Below are positions 1 to 5,546 of a DNA stretch of 6,067 nt, one piece after another. Source of the DNA: DATFMP01 sp041477795 (GTDB lineage: Bacteria; SAR324; JACQKK01); NCBI GenBank assembly GCA_041477795.1, contig JBGOUY010000269.1, forward strand, positions 1-6,067, read 5' to 3'. Numbering within the stretch: position 1 is the stretch's first letter; the number at the start of each line of letters is the position of its first letter. The translations under genes and the position numbers were made by a program. The notes below the pieces were generated by a model that was not told the origin of the DNA, searched no databases, and saw only the letters and a list, made by a program, of their open reading frames with translations.

Positions 1-21
1 CTCGTTCGCAGTCAATCAAAT

Positions 22-50
22 AGTATAGCACGCTTCGCGCCGAATGTCTG
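22..50 (-). promoter_or_regulatory. possible leftward sigma70-type promoter
   Basis: Read on the minus strand, CAGACA (complement of 45-50) is followed after 17 bp by TATACT (complement of 22-27). That is 4 of 6 and 5 of 6 matches to the sigma70 consensus at ideal spacing. It lies in the only A/T-rich patch of the leader and would drive a divergent gene beyond the left edge. No such gene is visible here, so this is a motif call only. Confidence 0.25.
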
Positions 51-72
51 CCTGAATGGCGGTGGGTTCAGG
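51..72. repeat. inverted repeat CCTGAA-N10-TTCAGG
   Basis: Perfect 6-bp arms CCTGAA (51-56) and TTCAGG (67-72) are separated by 10 bp. The 16-bp centre-to-centre geometry would suit a dimeric repressor. It lies upstream of the ABC operon and downstream of the -35 side of the possible leftward promoter. It is a candidate operator; chance occurrence cannot be excluded. Confidence 0.3.
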
Positions 73-101
73 TGGATGCTTCCGCTCCTTGGACGAGTCC
101 C

Positions 102-138
102 GTGACCTTGTCACAGGCGGCCTTGATGCGCGTCAAGG
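102..138. promoter_or_regulatory. two adjacent palindromes upstream of the ABC operon
   Basis: GTGAC-CTT-GTCAC (102-114) is followed six bases later by CCTTGA-TGCGCG-TCAAGG (121-138). The core of the second, TTGATGCGCGTCAA, is a 14-bp palindrome with a single unpaired symmetric position. Two dyads this close in an otherwise featureless leader look like a regulator binding region, for example for a TetR- or MarR-type repressor; that class is inference. I found no convincing -35/-10 pair for the operon: TTGTCA at 108-113 is a good -35, but the nearest -10-like hexamer, GATAAG at 138-143, is 24 bp away. Confidence 0.4.
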
Positions 139-229
139 ATAAGCGGCCGACACGCCGCTAGACTGAGTGCAGGTGTCCGGCGGATCCGGCGATGCGCGCC
201 GGTAGTGGTCCGATGCGGTGCGAGTGACC

Positions 230-934
230 ATGAGTCTCGTGCGGGCGGAAGCCCTGAGCAAAGTCTACAACACGGCGGGTGTGCCGGTGCAGGCCATCCG
301 CGAGGTGAGCTTCACGATCGAGCCGGGCGCGTTCGTGGCCTTCGTGGGCCCCTCGGGTAGCGGCAAGACCACACTGCTCAACATGATCGGCACCCTCGAT
401 CCGCCCACCCGTGGCAGGCTGTGGGTGGTGGAAACGGACGTCTCCACGCTGAGCCGGCGCCAAGCCGCCGAGTTCCGCGGCCGGCACCTGGGCTTCGTGT
501 TCCAGGACTTCAACCTGATTCCCGTGCTGAGCGCCGCGGAGAACGTCGAGTATCCCCTGCTGATGGTGCAGCGCCGCCCGGCCGCCGAGCGGCGCCAGCG
601 CGTGCAGGCGATCCTGGAAGCGGTCGGCATCGCCGATCTGGCCGCCAAGCGCCCGGACCAGCTTTCCGGCGGCCAGAAGCAGCGCGTGGCCGTGGCCCGG
701 GCCCTGGTGACAAGCCCGAAGCTGGTACTGGCCGACGAGCCGACAGCCAACCTGGACAGCGCCACGGCGCACCGGGTGATCGAGCTGATGCGCGCCATGA
801 AGGACCAGTTCGGCACCACGTTCATCTTCTCCACCCACGACCCGCGCGTGATGGCCGAAGCGGAGCTCACCTTCACGCTCACAGACGGACGGCTGGCGCA
901 AGACATCCCGGCCGCGCGTGCCGCCCATGCTTGA
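230..934 (+). CDS. ABC transporter ATP-binding protein, LolD/MacB type
   Basis: This 234-residue cytoplasmic ATPase probably powers the FtsX-type permease encoded next. All nucleotide-binding motifs are intact: Walker A GPSGSGKTT (40-48), Q-loop Gln in FVFQDFNL (Q92), signature LSGGQKQR (145-152), Walker B LVLADEP with catalytic Glu170, and the switch His203 in STHD. Length, and the FNLIPVLSAAENVEYPLL stretch after the Q-loop, are typical of the LolD/MacB/FtsE group, whose members drive mechanical work on lipoproteins or exported substrates rather than classical solute import. I chose ATG 230 because MSLVRAEALSKVY matches the usual family N-terminus. In-frame GTG codons at 218 and 224 are possible, and none has a strong Shine-Dalgarno. 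The stop overlaps the next gene. Placement in lolD itself is not claimed because no LolC/LolE pair is present. Confidence 0.93.
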   Translation: MSLVRAEALSKVYNTAGVPVQAIREVSFTIEPGAFVAFVGPSGSGKTTLLNMIGTLDPPTRGRLWVVETDVSTLSRRQAAEFRGRHLGFVFQDFNLIPVLSAAENVEYPLLMVQRRPAAERRQRVQAILEAVGIADLAAKRPDQLSGGQKQRVAVARALVTSPKLVLADEPTANLDSATAHRVIELMRAMKDQFGTTFIFSTHDPRVMAEAELTFTLTDGRLAQDIPAARAAHA

Positions 935-2174
935 TATCCTGCGCATCGCCGCGCGCAACCTCTCGCGCTACCAGCGGCGCACGCTGCTCACCACGCTGCT
1001 GATCTCGCTGGGCATCCTGTCCGTGCTGCTGTTTGTGGGTGTGGCCGGCTCATTCAAGAACCTGATGATCGGCCAGATCACCGACTCTATGCTGGGCCAC
1101 CTGCAGGTGCACCGCAGAGGCTACGTGGCCAGCATCGACAACCTGCCCCTCAACCTCAACCTGACGCCCCAGCAGGCGCAGCAGGCGGAAGCGGCCCTGC
1201 AGGCCGTGCCGCAGGTCGAGGCGTGGTCGTCGCGGGTCAAGTTCGGAGCCATGTTCTCCAACTTCACCGAGACCACCAATATCCGACTGGTGGGCGTGGA
1301 CCCGGAAGCCGAGGCCCGCACTGCGCCCCTGCTGCGCGGGCGAGTGCTGGAAGGGCCCAAGCAAGGCCCCATGCTCACCCCGGGGCAGATCCTGGTGCCC
1401 GAGCTGCTGGCCCGCGGCCTGAAGGTCAAGCTGGGGGACACGGTGGTGCTGGTAGCCACCAACGAGAGCGGCTCGGTGAATGGGCAGACCTTCGTGGTGG
1501 GCGGCGTCCTGGAGAGCGCCACCGGGCCCGGCGGCCGCGACGGCTACATCGATATCGCCGATGCCCGCAGGCTTCTGCGCATGCCGCAGGCGGACGTGAG
1601 CGAGATCGGGATCCGCCTGCGTTCCCTGGGCGACCTGCGCTCCGCCTATGCGGCGCTCAGCGCCAGGCTTGGCGGGATCCTCGACGCGCAGGGCCAGCCG
1701 GTCTTCGAGGTACACACCTGGGAGGCACTGTCGCCTTTCTCCAATCTCGCCCGGATGATCGACCTGATGAACGTGTTCATCCAGGTCATGCTCATCGCCA
1801 TCGTGCTCATCAGCATCATGAACGTGATGATGATGGCTGTGTTTGAGCGCGTGCGCGAGATCGGCACCATCGCCGCCATCGGCACGCAGCCCGCGCGCAT
1901 CCTGTGGCTGTTCGTGGCCGAGGGACTGCTGCTGGGCCTGCTGGGCACGGCAGTGGGCACGGTCATCAGCCTGGCGGCGCTGTGGGCGCTGAACCTGGCC
2001 AAGCTCACCTTCGCCTTCGGCATGCAGGAAAAGCTGGTTCTCGCTCCCACGATTGCCCCGGGCGACGTCGCGTTCATCGGTGCGCTGGCCGTGGCCACGG
2101 CTGTGGTGGCCAGCCTGCAGCCGGCCCTGCGGGCTTCCCGCATGGACCCCATCCAGGCCCTGCACCACGTCTGA
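927..2174 (+). CDS. FtsX/LolE-family ABC transporter permease
   Basis: This inner-membrane permease of 415 residues pairs with the ATPase upstream. The layout is that of the MacB/LolCE superfamily. TM1 is at about 20-42, then a large periplasmic domain at about 43-275 (MacB-like core). TM2 (about 278-304), TM3 (about 326-356) and TM4 (about 380-398) form the FtsX domain. The coupling segment after TM2, ERVREIGTIAAIGTQPARI (307-325), and the C-terminal PALRASRMDPIQAL (399-412) are family hallmarks. ATG 927 overlaps the ATPase stop by 8 bp, suggesting translational coupling; a GTG at 918 would add only three residues. A single permease gene is present, so a homodimer is expected, as in MacB, rather than the LolC/LolE heterodimer. 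There is no fused ATPase domain. Confidence 0.92.
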   Translation: MLDILRIAARNLSRYQRRTLLTTLLISLGILSVLLFVGVAGSFKNLMIGQITDSMLGHLQVHRRGYVASIDNLPLNLNLTPQQAQQAEAALQAVPQVEAWSSRVKFGAMFSNFTETTNIRLVGVDPEAEARTAPLLRGRVLEGPKQGPMLTPGQILVPELLARGLKVKLGDTVVLVATNESGSVNGQTFVVGGVLESATGPGGRDGYIDIADARRLLRMPQADVSEIGIRLRSLGDLRSAYAALSARLGGILDAQGQPVFEVHTWEALSPFSNLARMIDLMNVFIQVMLIAIVLISIMNVMMMAVFERVREIGTIAAIGTQPARILWLFVAEGLLLGLLGTAVGTVISLAALWALNLAKLTFAFGMQEKLVLAPTIAPGDVAFIGALAVATAVVASLQPALRASRMDPIQALHHV

Positions 2175-2210
2175 GCGCGCCGGCGCCCCTCGCCACCTAT
2201 GAAGGAATCC

Positions 2211-2996
2211 ATGTCCCGCCGCGCTGTCGCTCTCCCCGCACCGCGCTCTCTGCTGGCGTTGCACCTGCTGCTCGCGTTGCTGGCGCTGGCGCTTGTGCCC
2301 GGGCGCTCGTCCGGCGCCCCGCTCCCGGACGGCCAGGCCTTGCTGCGCGAGGTGGACCACATCCTGCAGCCCGACAGCTTCGAGTCTTACCGCAAGCTGG
2401 TGGACATCCAGCCCGACGGCTCGCACAAGGAATGGCTGCTCTATACGGTCAAGAAGGGCCAGGACAAGGTGTTGGTGCTGTTCCTCTCCCCGGCCAGCGA
2501 CAAGGGGCGCAGCACGCTGCGGCTGGGCGACAACATGTGGCTATACATCCCCAGCGTGGCCAAGCCCATCCGTATCACGAGCCTGCAGTCCGTTACGGGC
2601 AGCGTGTTCAACAACGCGGACATCCTGCGGCTGGACTTCTCCGTGGAGTACAGCGCCGAGCAGGTGGAGGACGCGGGCAAAGAGTACCTGCTGTCGCTCA
2701 AAGCGAAGACCGACTCGGTGGCCTACGACCGCCTCAAGATGTGGGTGGACAAGAAGCGCACCGTGCCCACCCGCATCGAGGCCTATGCCGCCAGCGGGTT
2801 GCTCATCAAGACCCTGTACTACAGCGGCATCAAGGACCTGGGCGATGGCGTGCTCCGGCCCTCCGTGGTCGAGACCGACAGCCCGCTCTTCAAGGGCTAC
2901 AAATCGGCGATGGTCTGGGCCAAGATCAAGCCCCGCAAGCTGGATGACGAGGTCTTCACCCTGAGCTACATGTCCCGCGTGGAAGAGCTGCGGTGA
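2211..2996 (+). CDS. outer membrane lipoprotein-sorting (LolA-like) periplasmic protein
   Basis: This secreted protein of 261 residues belongs to the LolA-like 'outer membrane lipoprotein-sorting protein' group. A basic N-terminus (MSRR), hydrophobic stretch (14-29) and likely cleavage after SSGA (36) form a Sec signal without a lipobox cysteine, so it should be soluble in the periplasm. The family's core is clear at 92-140: LSPASDKGRSTLRLGDNMWL, then YIPSVAKPIRI, SVTGSVFNNADIL and a following Asp. LolA-fold proteins carry acyl chains in an open half-barrel. The known role of this subgroup is largely untested, so a lipid or lipoprotein cargo is inference. ATG 2211 is chosen because GAAGGA (2201-2206) lies just upstream; ATG 2199 in the same frame has no Shine-Dalgarno. 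It lies 36 bp after the permease and 6 bp before the next gene. Confidence 0.88.
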   Translation: MSRRAVALPAPRSLLALHLLLALLALALVPGRSSGAPLPDGQALLREVDHILQPDSFESYRKLVDIQPDGSHKEWLLYTVKKGQDKVLVLFLSPASDKGRSTLRLGDNMWLYIPSVAKPIRITSLQSVTGSVFNNADILRLDFSVEYSAEQVEDAGKEYLLSLKAKTDSVAYDRLKMWVDKKRTVPTRIEAYAASGLLIKTLYYSGIKDLGDGVLRPSVVETDSPLFKGYKSAMVWAKIKPRKLDDEVFTLSYMSRVEELR

Positions 2997-3002
2997 CCGC
3001 CG

Positions 3003-4424
3003 ATGGCCGCGCCGAAGCTTCGCCGGAAGGCGCCGCCCTGGATTCGGCTCCGTTCCACGCGGGCCCGGCGTGCGGCGCGGCTGCTCCGCGCGGCCCCCGT
3101 GCTGATGCTGGCACTGGCCGCCCTCGCCGCTGGCGTGGCCCTGCCCGGGCGGGCCACGGCGCAATCCACCGGCGAACCCACCGCGCAGTCCGGCGATCTC
3201 AGCATCGACCTGTCGGAGCTGGAGAAGAAGCCCTACCGGCTGGGCGGCTTCGCCGAGGCGGATGCCTTCGCCCTGACGATGAACCCGGGCGGCGCCCTGC
3301 ATCACCTCCAGTACCCCGAAGGCGACCCGCCCCGCACGCTCGACCAGTCCGTTGCCAAGCTTCAGCTCGAGGGCGGCTACGCTTGGCGGTGGCTGGCCTT
3401 CAACTTTCGCGGCCAACTCACCGGCACGCGCGATCGGCTTGCCAGCCAGACCGACACGGTGGTGCAGGAGGCCTACCTGGCCGCCAAGCCATCGGCCACC
3501 TCGACCCTGGAGCTGGGCAAGCGCGTGGCCAAGTGGGGCAAGGGCTACGCGTGGAACCCGGTCGCCTTCGTGGACCGCCCCAAGGACCCCAACGATCCCG
3601 ATCTGTCCCAGGAAGGCTTCGTGATGGGCCGCGCCGAGGTCGTCCGTAGCTTCGAGAGCGACCTGCGCAATGCCTCGTTCATGCTGCTGTTGGTGCCCGT
3701 CCACGGCGAGGTGAACGATGACTTCGGCAACCAGGAGAGCGTGAACGTCGCCGGCAAGCTGACCCTGCTGGCCTGGGATACGGACTTGGACGTGATGGCC
3801 CTCAGCAGCGGCGCGCGCAGCTCACGCTACGGCGCCGATTTCTCGCGCAACCTGGGCAGCAACGTGGAGGTGCACGGCGAGTGGGCACACCTGTCCGAGG
3901 TGCAGCAGCCCGTGCTGCAGTCCGGCGGAGCGGTGCTGACGCAGGTGCGCAGCGCAAACGCGTGGCTGCTGGGCGCGCGCTACCTGACCGAGTTCGACCT
4001 GACGACCATCGCGGAATACTACTTTAATGGCGCGGGCTACACGAAAGACGAACTGGAAACCTACTTCCGCTTCACCGACCAAGCCTGGCAGCAATTCCAC
4101 GACTCCGGCGTCCGCACGGCGCTGGCCAAGGCCGGCTCCCTCTTGCAGGGCGCCTACGGCCGGCCTAACCCGGGGAGGCGCTACGCCTACCTGCGGCTGA
4201 CCCAGAAGCAGCCGTTCGACTGGCTGTACGTGACCCCCGGCGCCATCGCCATCTGGAACCTGGACGACCACAGCCGCATGGTTACGGCCGAGCTGAGCTA
4301 CACCGGTATCACCAACCTGGAGTTCCGCGCGCGCCTGATCTGGCTCCAGGGCGACCCCTTCACCGAGTTCGCCGAGAAGCCGTACGCGCACCGCGCCGAG
4401 CTGCGCGTGCAGTGGTTCTTCTGA
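3003..4424 (+). CDS. predicted outer-membrane beta-barrel protein, function unknown
   Basis: This protein of 473 residues is probably exported and inserted in the outer membrane. An unusually long, Arg-rich n-region (1-30) precedes a hydrophobic core (31-49) and a likely cleavage near ATA/QS (residues 51-55). After that the sequence alternates polar and hydrophobic residues with many aromatics, as in beta-strands, for example VEVHGEWAHL, LTTIAEYYFN, YAYLRLTQ and LEFRARLIWLQG. It ends RVQWFF, and a terminal Phe is the classic BAM-recognised signal. The stretch LELGKRVAKWGKGYAWNPV (169-187) resembles the 'WGkG..NP' motif I associate with DUF1302-like and porin-like barrels; this is memory-based, not a search. 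It is the last gene of the operon, placed right after the LolA-like carrier, which suggests it receives that carrier's cargo. A shorter start at Met35 would delete the basic n-region and is unlikely. Confidence 0.8.
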   Translation: MAAPKLRRKAPPWIRLRSTRARRAARLLRAAPVLMLALAALAAGVALPGRATAQSTGEPTAQSGDLSIDLSELEKKPYRLGGFAEADAFALTMNPGGALHHLQYPEGDPPRTLDQSVAKLQLEGGYAWRWLAFNFRGQLTGTRDRLASQTDTVVQEAYLAAKPSATSTLELGKRVAKWGKGYAWNPVAFVDRPKDPNDPDLSQEGFVMGRAEVVRSFESDLRNASFMLLLVPVHGEVNDDFGNQESVNVAGKLTLLAWDTDLDVMALSSGARSSRYGADFSRNLGSNVEVHGEWAHLSEVQQPVLQSGGAVLTQVRSANAWLLGARYLTEFDLTTIAEYYFNGAGYTKDELETYFRFTDQAWQQFHDSGVRTALAKAGSLLQGAYGRPNPGRRYAYLRLTQKQPFDWLYVTPGAIAIWNLDDHSRMVTAELSYTGITNLEFRARLIWLQGDPFTEFAEKPYAHRAELRVQWFF

Positions 4425-4603
4425 CGTGCGGCGCCGCTGCCATCGCAAATGCGAACGCCGCGGATGACGAGGTCGTGCATGCCCGGACTCTGGCTGGAAG
4501 GTGGGAGCGGCTGGCCGCCGGGGCCAGGCTGCCCCCGACGCTAGCAAAGCGTACCGGCCTCGTCTACGGCGGAGCCGGGGTGGCCGGCCGGCGCCCGGGG
4601 CCG

Positions 4604-4724
4604 GCAGTAGCGGGCCAGGAGCGCCCCTGCGGCCGGCCTGCGCCGGCCGACCCGCGCATCGCCCCGGCCACGGCAGGCGGGGGCGGCCCGCGCGGCGCAG
4701 GAGCGGGCCAGGGGCGGCCCTGCG
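4604..4724. repeat. 28-bp imperfect direct repeat, copies 93 bp apart
   Basis: Copies at 4604-4631 and 4697-4724 agree at 25 of 28 positions. The conserved core is AGCGGGCCAGG, then GCG and CCCTGCG. A degenerate third copy of the core GGGCCAGG followed by a C-rich run lies at 4521-4535, so the cores begin at 4521, 4612 and 4705, 91 and 93 bp apart. Arms GCAG and CTGC at the copy ends can pair, giving hairpins. The intervening sequence is not clearly repeated. It could be a REP-like element or a degenerate long tandem repeat. Confidence 0.6.
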
Positions 4725-4778
4725 CGAATTTTGCTGGCGCTGCAAATGGGGCGCTGCTAGCATTCCCGTGAACGTCAA

Positions 4779-4826
4779 TCGAACCGCATCCCAAGCCCTC
4801 TACAATCCCGTACAGATCCCGTACAG
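4779..4826 (+). promoter_or_regulatory. probable csp promoter with 11-bp tandem repeat
   Basis: TACAAT (4801-4806) matches the sigma70 -10 at 5 of 6. A weak -35, TCGAAC (4779-4784), lies 16 bp upstream. Transcription would start near 4813, giving a leader of about 70 nt before the GTG of the cold-shock gene. The unit ATCCCGTACAG occurs twice in perfect tandem (4805-4815 and 4816-4826), about one helical turn each, beginning inside the -10 box and covering the expected start site. A regulator bound there would directly control initiation. Confidence 0.5.
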
Positions 4827-4853
4827 AGCAGTGCCTGGAGTTGATCCGGCACG

Positions 4854-4865
4854 GGGAAGGTTCCC
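4854..4865 (+). promoter_or_regulatory. short hairpin in csp leader next to ribosome binding site
   Basis: GGGAA (4854-4858) and TTCCC (4861-4865) are perfect complementary arms, ending six bases before the Shine-Dalgarno GAAGG (4872-4876). The loop is only two bases, so four pairs with a four-base loop are more realistic. Cold-shock gene leaders are often structured, but a role here is inference. Confidence 0.25.
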
Positions 4866-4882
4866 GATAGCGAAGGCCAGCA

Positions 4883-5083
4883 GTGAACGGAAAAGTGAAG
4901 TGGTTCAACGATGCCAAGGGCTACGGCTTCATTACGCCCGACGATGGCAGCAAGGATCTGTTCTGTCACCAGTCCGAAATCCAGATGGAGGGCTTTCGTA
5001 CGCTCCGCGAAGGGCAAGCGGTTGAGTTCGCCGTCGAGCCGGGGCCGAAAGGACCCGCGGCCAAGAGCGTGCGGCCTCTGTAG
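4883..5083 (+). CDS. CspA-family cold-shock domain protein
   Basis: This 66-residue single cold-shock domain protein is close to the usual length (about 65-70). The family binds single-stranded RNA and DNA and acts as an RNA chaperone and antiterminator in the cytoplasm. Visible motifs are KVKWFND (4-10), RNP1 KGYGFI (12-17), RNP2 region LFCHQS (26-31), EGFRTLREGQAVEFAVE (36-52) and the terminal GPKGPAAKSVRPL. The start is GTG 4883: an in-frame TAG at 4868 leaves no other usual start, and GAAGG (4872-4876) sits six bases upstream. Oddity: the RNP2 position that is normally Phe in VFVHFS is Gln (Q30), with Cys28 in place of Val, resembling the HQ form I recall from plant and animal cold-shock/Y-box domains. 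Spacing on both sides suggests it is transcribed alone. Confidence 0.95.
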   Translation: MNGKVKWFNDAKGYGFITPDDGSKDLFCHQSEIQMEGFRTLREGQAVEFAVEPGPKGPAAKSVRPL

Positions 5084-5109
5084 TCCGGCCCCGGCACGGC
5101 ACGGCCGGA
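5084..5109 (+). terminator. hairpin directly after csp stop, possible terminator
   Basis: TCCGGCC (5084-5090) and GGCCGGA (5103-5109) are perfect 7-bp arms starting at the base after the TAG, with a 12-base loop. The position suits 3'-end formation or stabilisation of csp mRNA. No T-run follows, so a standard intrinsic terminator is not supported. Confidence 0.3.
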
Positions 5110-5134
5110 GCAGCCTGCGGGCCTGCCGCCCCGG

Positions 5135-5153
5135 CATGGCGTTCGGCGCCATG
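5135..5153 (+). terminator. 7-bp hairpin with TTCGG loop, weak terminator candidate
   Basis: CATGGCG (5135-5141) and CGCCATG (5147-5153) pair perfectly around TTCGG. A loosely T-rich stretch (GGTTCTGTTT, ending at 5170) follows about eight bases later, which is further than usual for an intrinsic terminator. It may instead be a simple RNA structure. Confidence 0.25.
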
Positions 5154-5218
5154 AGCGGGGCGGTTCTGTTTCGTGCGCACCCATCCGTCCCGCGGAGCAG
5201 GAGCCTGCGTCGCACGAG

Positions 5219-5246
5219 GACGCGCCGCAGGAGCCCGCGGCGCGTC
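5219..5246. repeat. perfect 10-bp stem-loop
   Basis: GACGCGCCGC (5219-5228) and GCGGCGCGTC (5237-5246) are exact reverse complements with an 8-base loop. All but two of the ten pairs would be G-C or C-G. It is the longest perfect dyad I found in the window. No T-run lies on either side. It could be a structural RNA element, a bidirectional factor-dependent stop or a protein site. Confidence 0.5.
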
Positions 5247-5312
5247 GGCCACGGCTCCGCTGGCGTTCTCGCCCGCCCCAGCGCAGGACGCATGGCACGT
5301 CCGCTTGGGTCC

Positions 5313-5368
5313 GTGGTTGCCGGCTGCGCCGTGATTCGCCGGCTGCGCCGTGATTCGCCGGCTGCGCC
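5313..5368. repeat. 19-bp tandem repeat, about three copies
   Basis: GTGATTCGCCGGCTGCGCC occurs twice in perfect tandem (5331-5349 and 5350-5368). An 18-bp variant, GTGGTTGCCGGCTGCGCC, precedes it at 5313-5330. Each copy contains CGGC-TGC-GCCG, able to form a small hairpin. The identity of the two right copies implies a recent duplication. The length is not a multiple of three, arguing against coding. Confidence 0.85.
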
Positions 5369-5481
5369 GGGCCGCGCTTTGTGGCATCCTGCACTGGGTG
5401 CGGATGCGCTCTGGGGGCGGCCTGGCAGGCCGGATCGCAAGATCTCCCGATGCAGCCGGTTGAGGTGGACGCAGTTGCGGC

Positions 5482-5511
5482 TTGGCCCGCCGCCGGGCCG
5501 TCCGCTACAGT
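5482..5511 (+). promoter_or_regulatory. probable promoter of the 97-residue gene
   Basis: TTGGCC (5482-5487) and TACAGT (5506-5511), 18 bp apart, each match the sigma70 consensus at four of six positions. Transcription would start near 5518, about 29 nt before the ATG. The palindrome GGCCCG-CCGC-CGGGCC (5484-5499) fills the -35/-10 interval and could be an operator, although GC-rich dyads arise easily here. Confidence 0.4.
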
Positions 5512-5546
5512 GGCAGCAGAGCATCCCCGTTCACCTCGGAGCCGAC

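Larger units (their letters stand above)
4425..4882. other. non-coding, hairpin-rich spacer between operon and csp
   Basis: I see no credible gene here: open frames on both strands are Arg/Pro/Gly-rich by-products of high GC and have no ribosome binding sites. The spacer holds many GC-rich inverted repeats. They include CTGGCC/GGCCAG (4511-4527), ACGCT/AGCGT (4538-4552), GCCGGC/GCCGGC (4587-4605) and CGGCCGGC/GCCGGCCG (4630-4649). A 28-bp imperfect direct repeat is also present. Position 4428-4461 can fold with GCGGCG/CGCCGC outer arms and TCGC/GCGA inner arms just after the operon. None of the hairpins is followed by a T-run, so a classical intrinsic terminator for the operon is not visible. 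The right end carries the csp promoter and leader. Confidence 0.7.
5084..5546. other. non-coding spacer between csp and the 97-residue gene
   Basis: Open frames on both strands cross this stretch, but they encode Arg/Pro/Ala-rich, low-complexity sequence. A 19-bp tandem repeat shifts frame between copies, as expected of non-coding DNA. Contents include the hairpins CATGGCG/CGCCATG (5135-5153, loop TTCGG), GCAGG/CCTGC (5197-5208), a 10-bp stem (5219-5246) and CGGCCT/AGGCCG (5418-5432). The 19-bp repeats lie at 5313-5368, and the promoter of the downstream gene is at the right end. I recognise no RNA family. Confidence 0.65.

Noticed and set aside
918..926. GTG 918 as permease start
   Set aside because: It adds only three residues (MPP), while ATG 927 gives the normal MLDILRIAARNL start.
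1050..2426. 458-codon minus-strand frame under the permease
   Set aside because: It is His/Gln/Gly-rich, lacks domain motifs and mirrors the permease codons. The plus-strand gene has family hallmarks.
2541..3704. 387-codon minus-strand frame under the carrier and barrel genes
   Set aside because: It crosses two well-supported genes and shows no recognisable motif.
4428..4461. Intrinsic terminator of the ABC operon
   Set aside because: Nested arms exist, but the inner loop is tiny and no T-run follows, so I mention it only as part of the spacer.
4731..4763. Second csp promoter using TTGCTG and TAGCAT
   Set aside because: The spacer would be 21 bp. With an 18-bp spacer the -10 (TGCTAG) is very poor. 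TACAAT at 4801 is better.
4775..5524. Long minus-strand open frame (249 codons) across csp and the spacer
   Set aside because: It is antisense to the clear cold-shock gene, is Arg/Pro-rich, and contains the 19-bp repeat as frame-shifted low-complexity sequence. High GC makes such frames common.
4911..5546. Upstream extension of the 97-residue gene's frame back into csp
   Set aside because: The extension overlaps csp out of frame and encodes Arg-rich sequence unlike the product after ATG 5547, which has its own ribosome binding site and promoter candidate.
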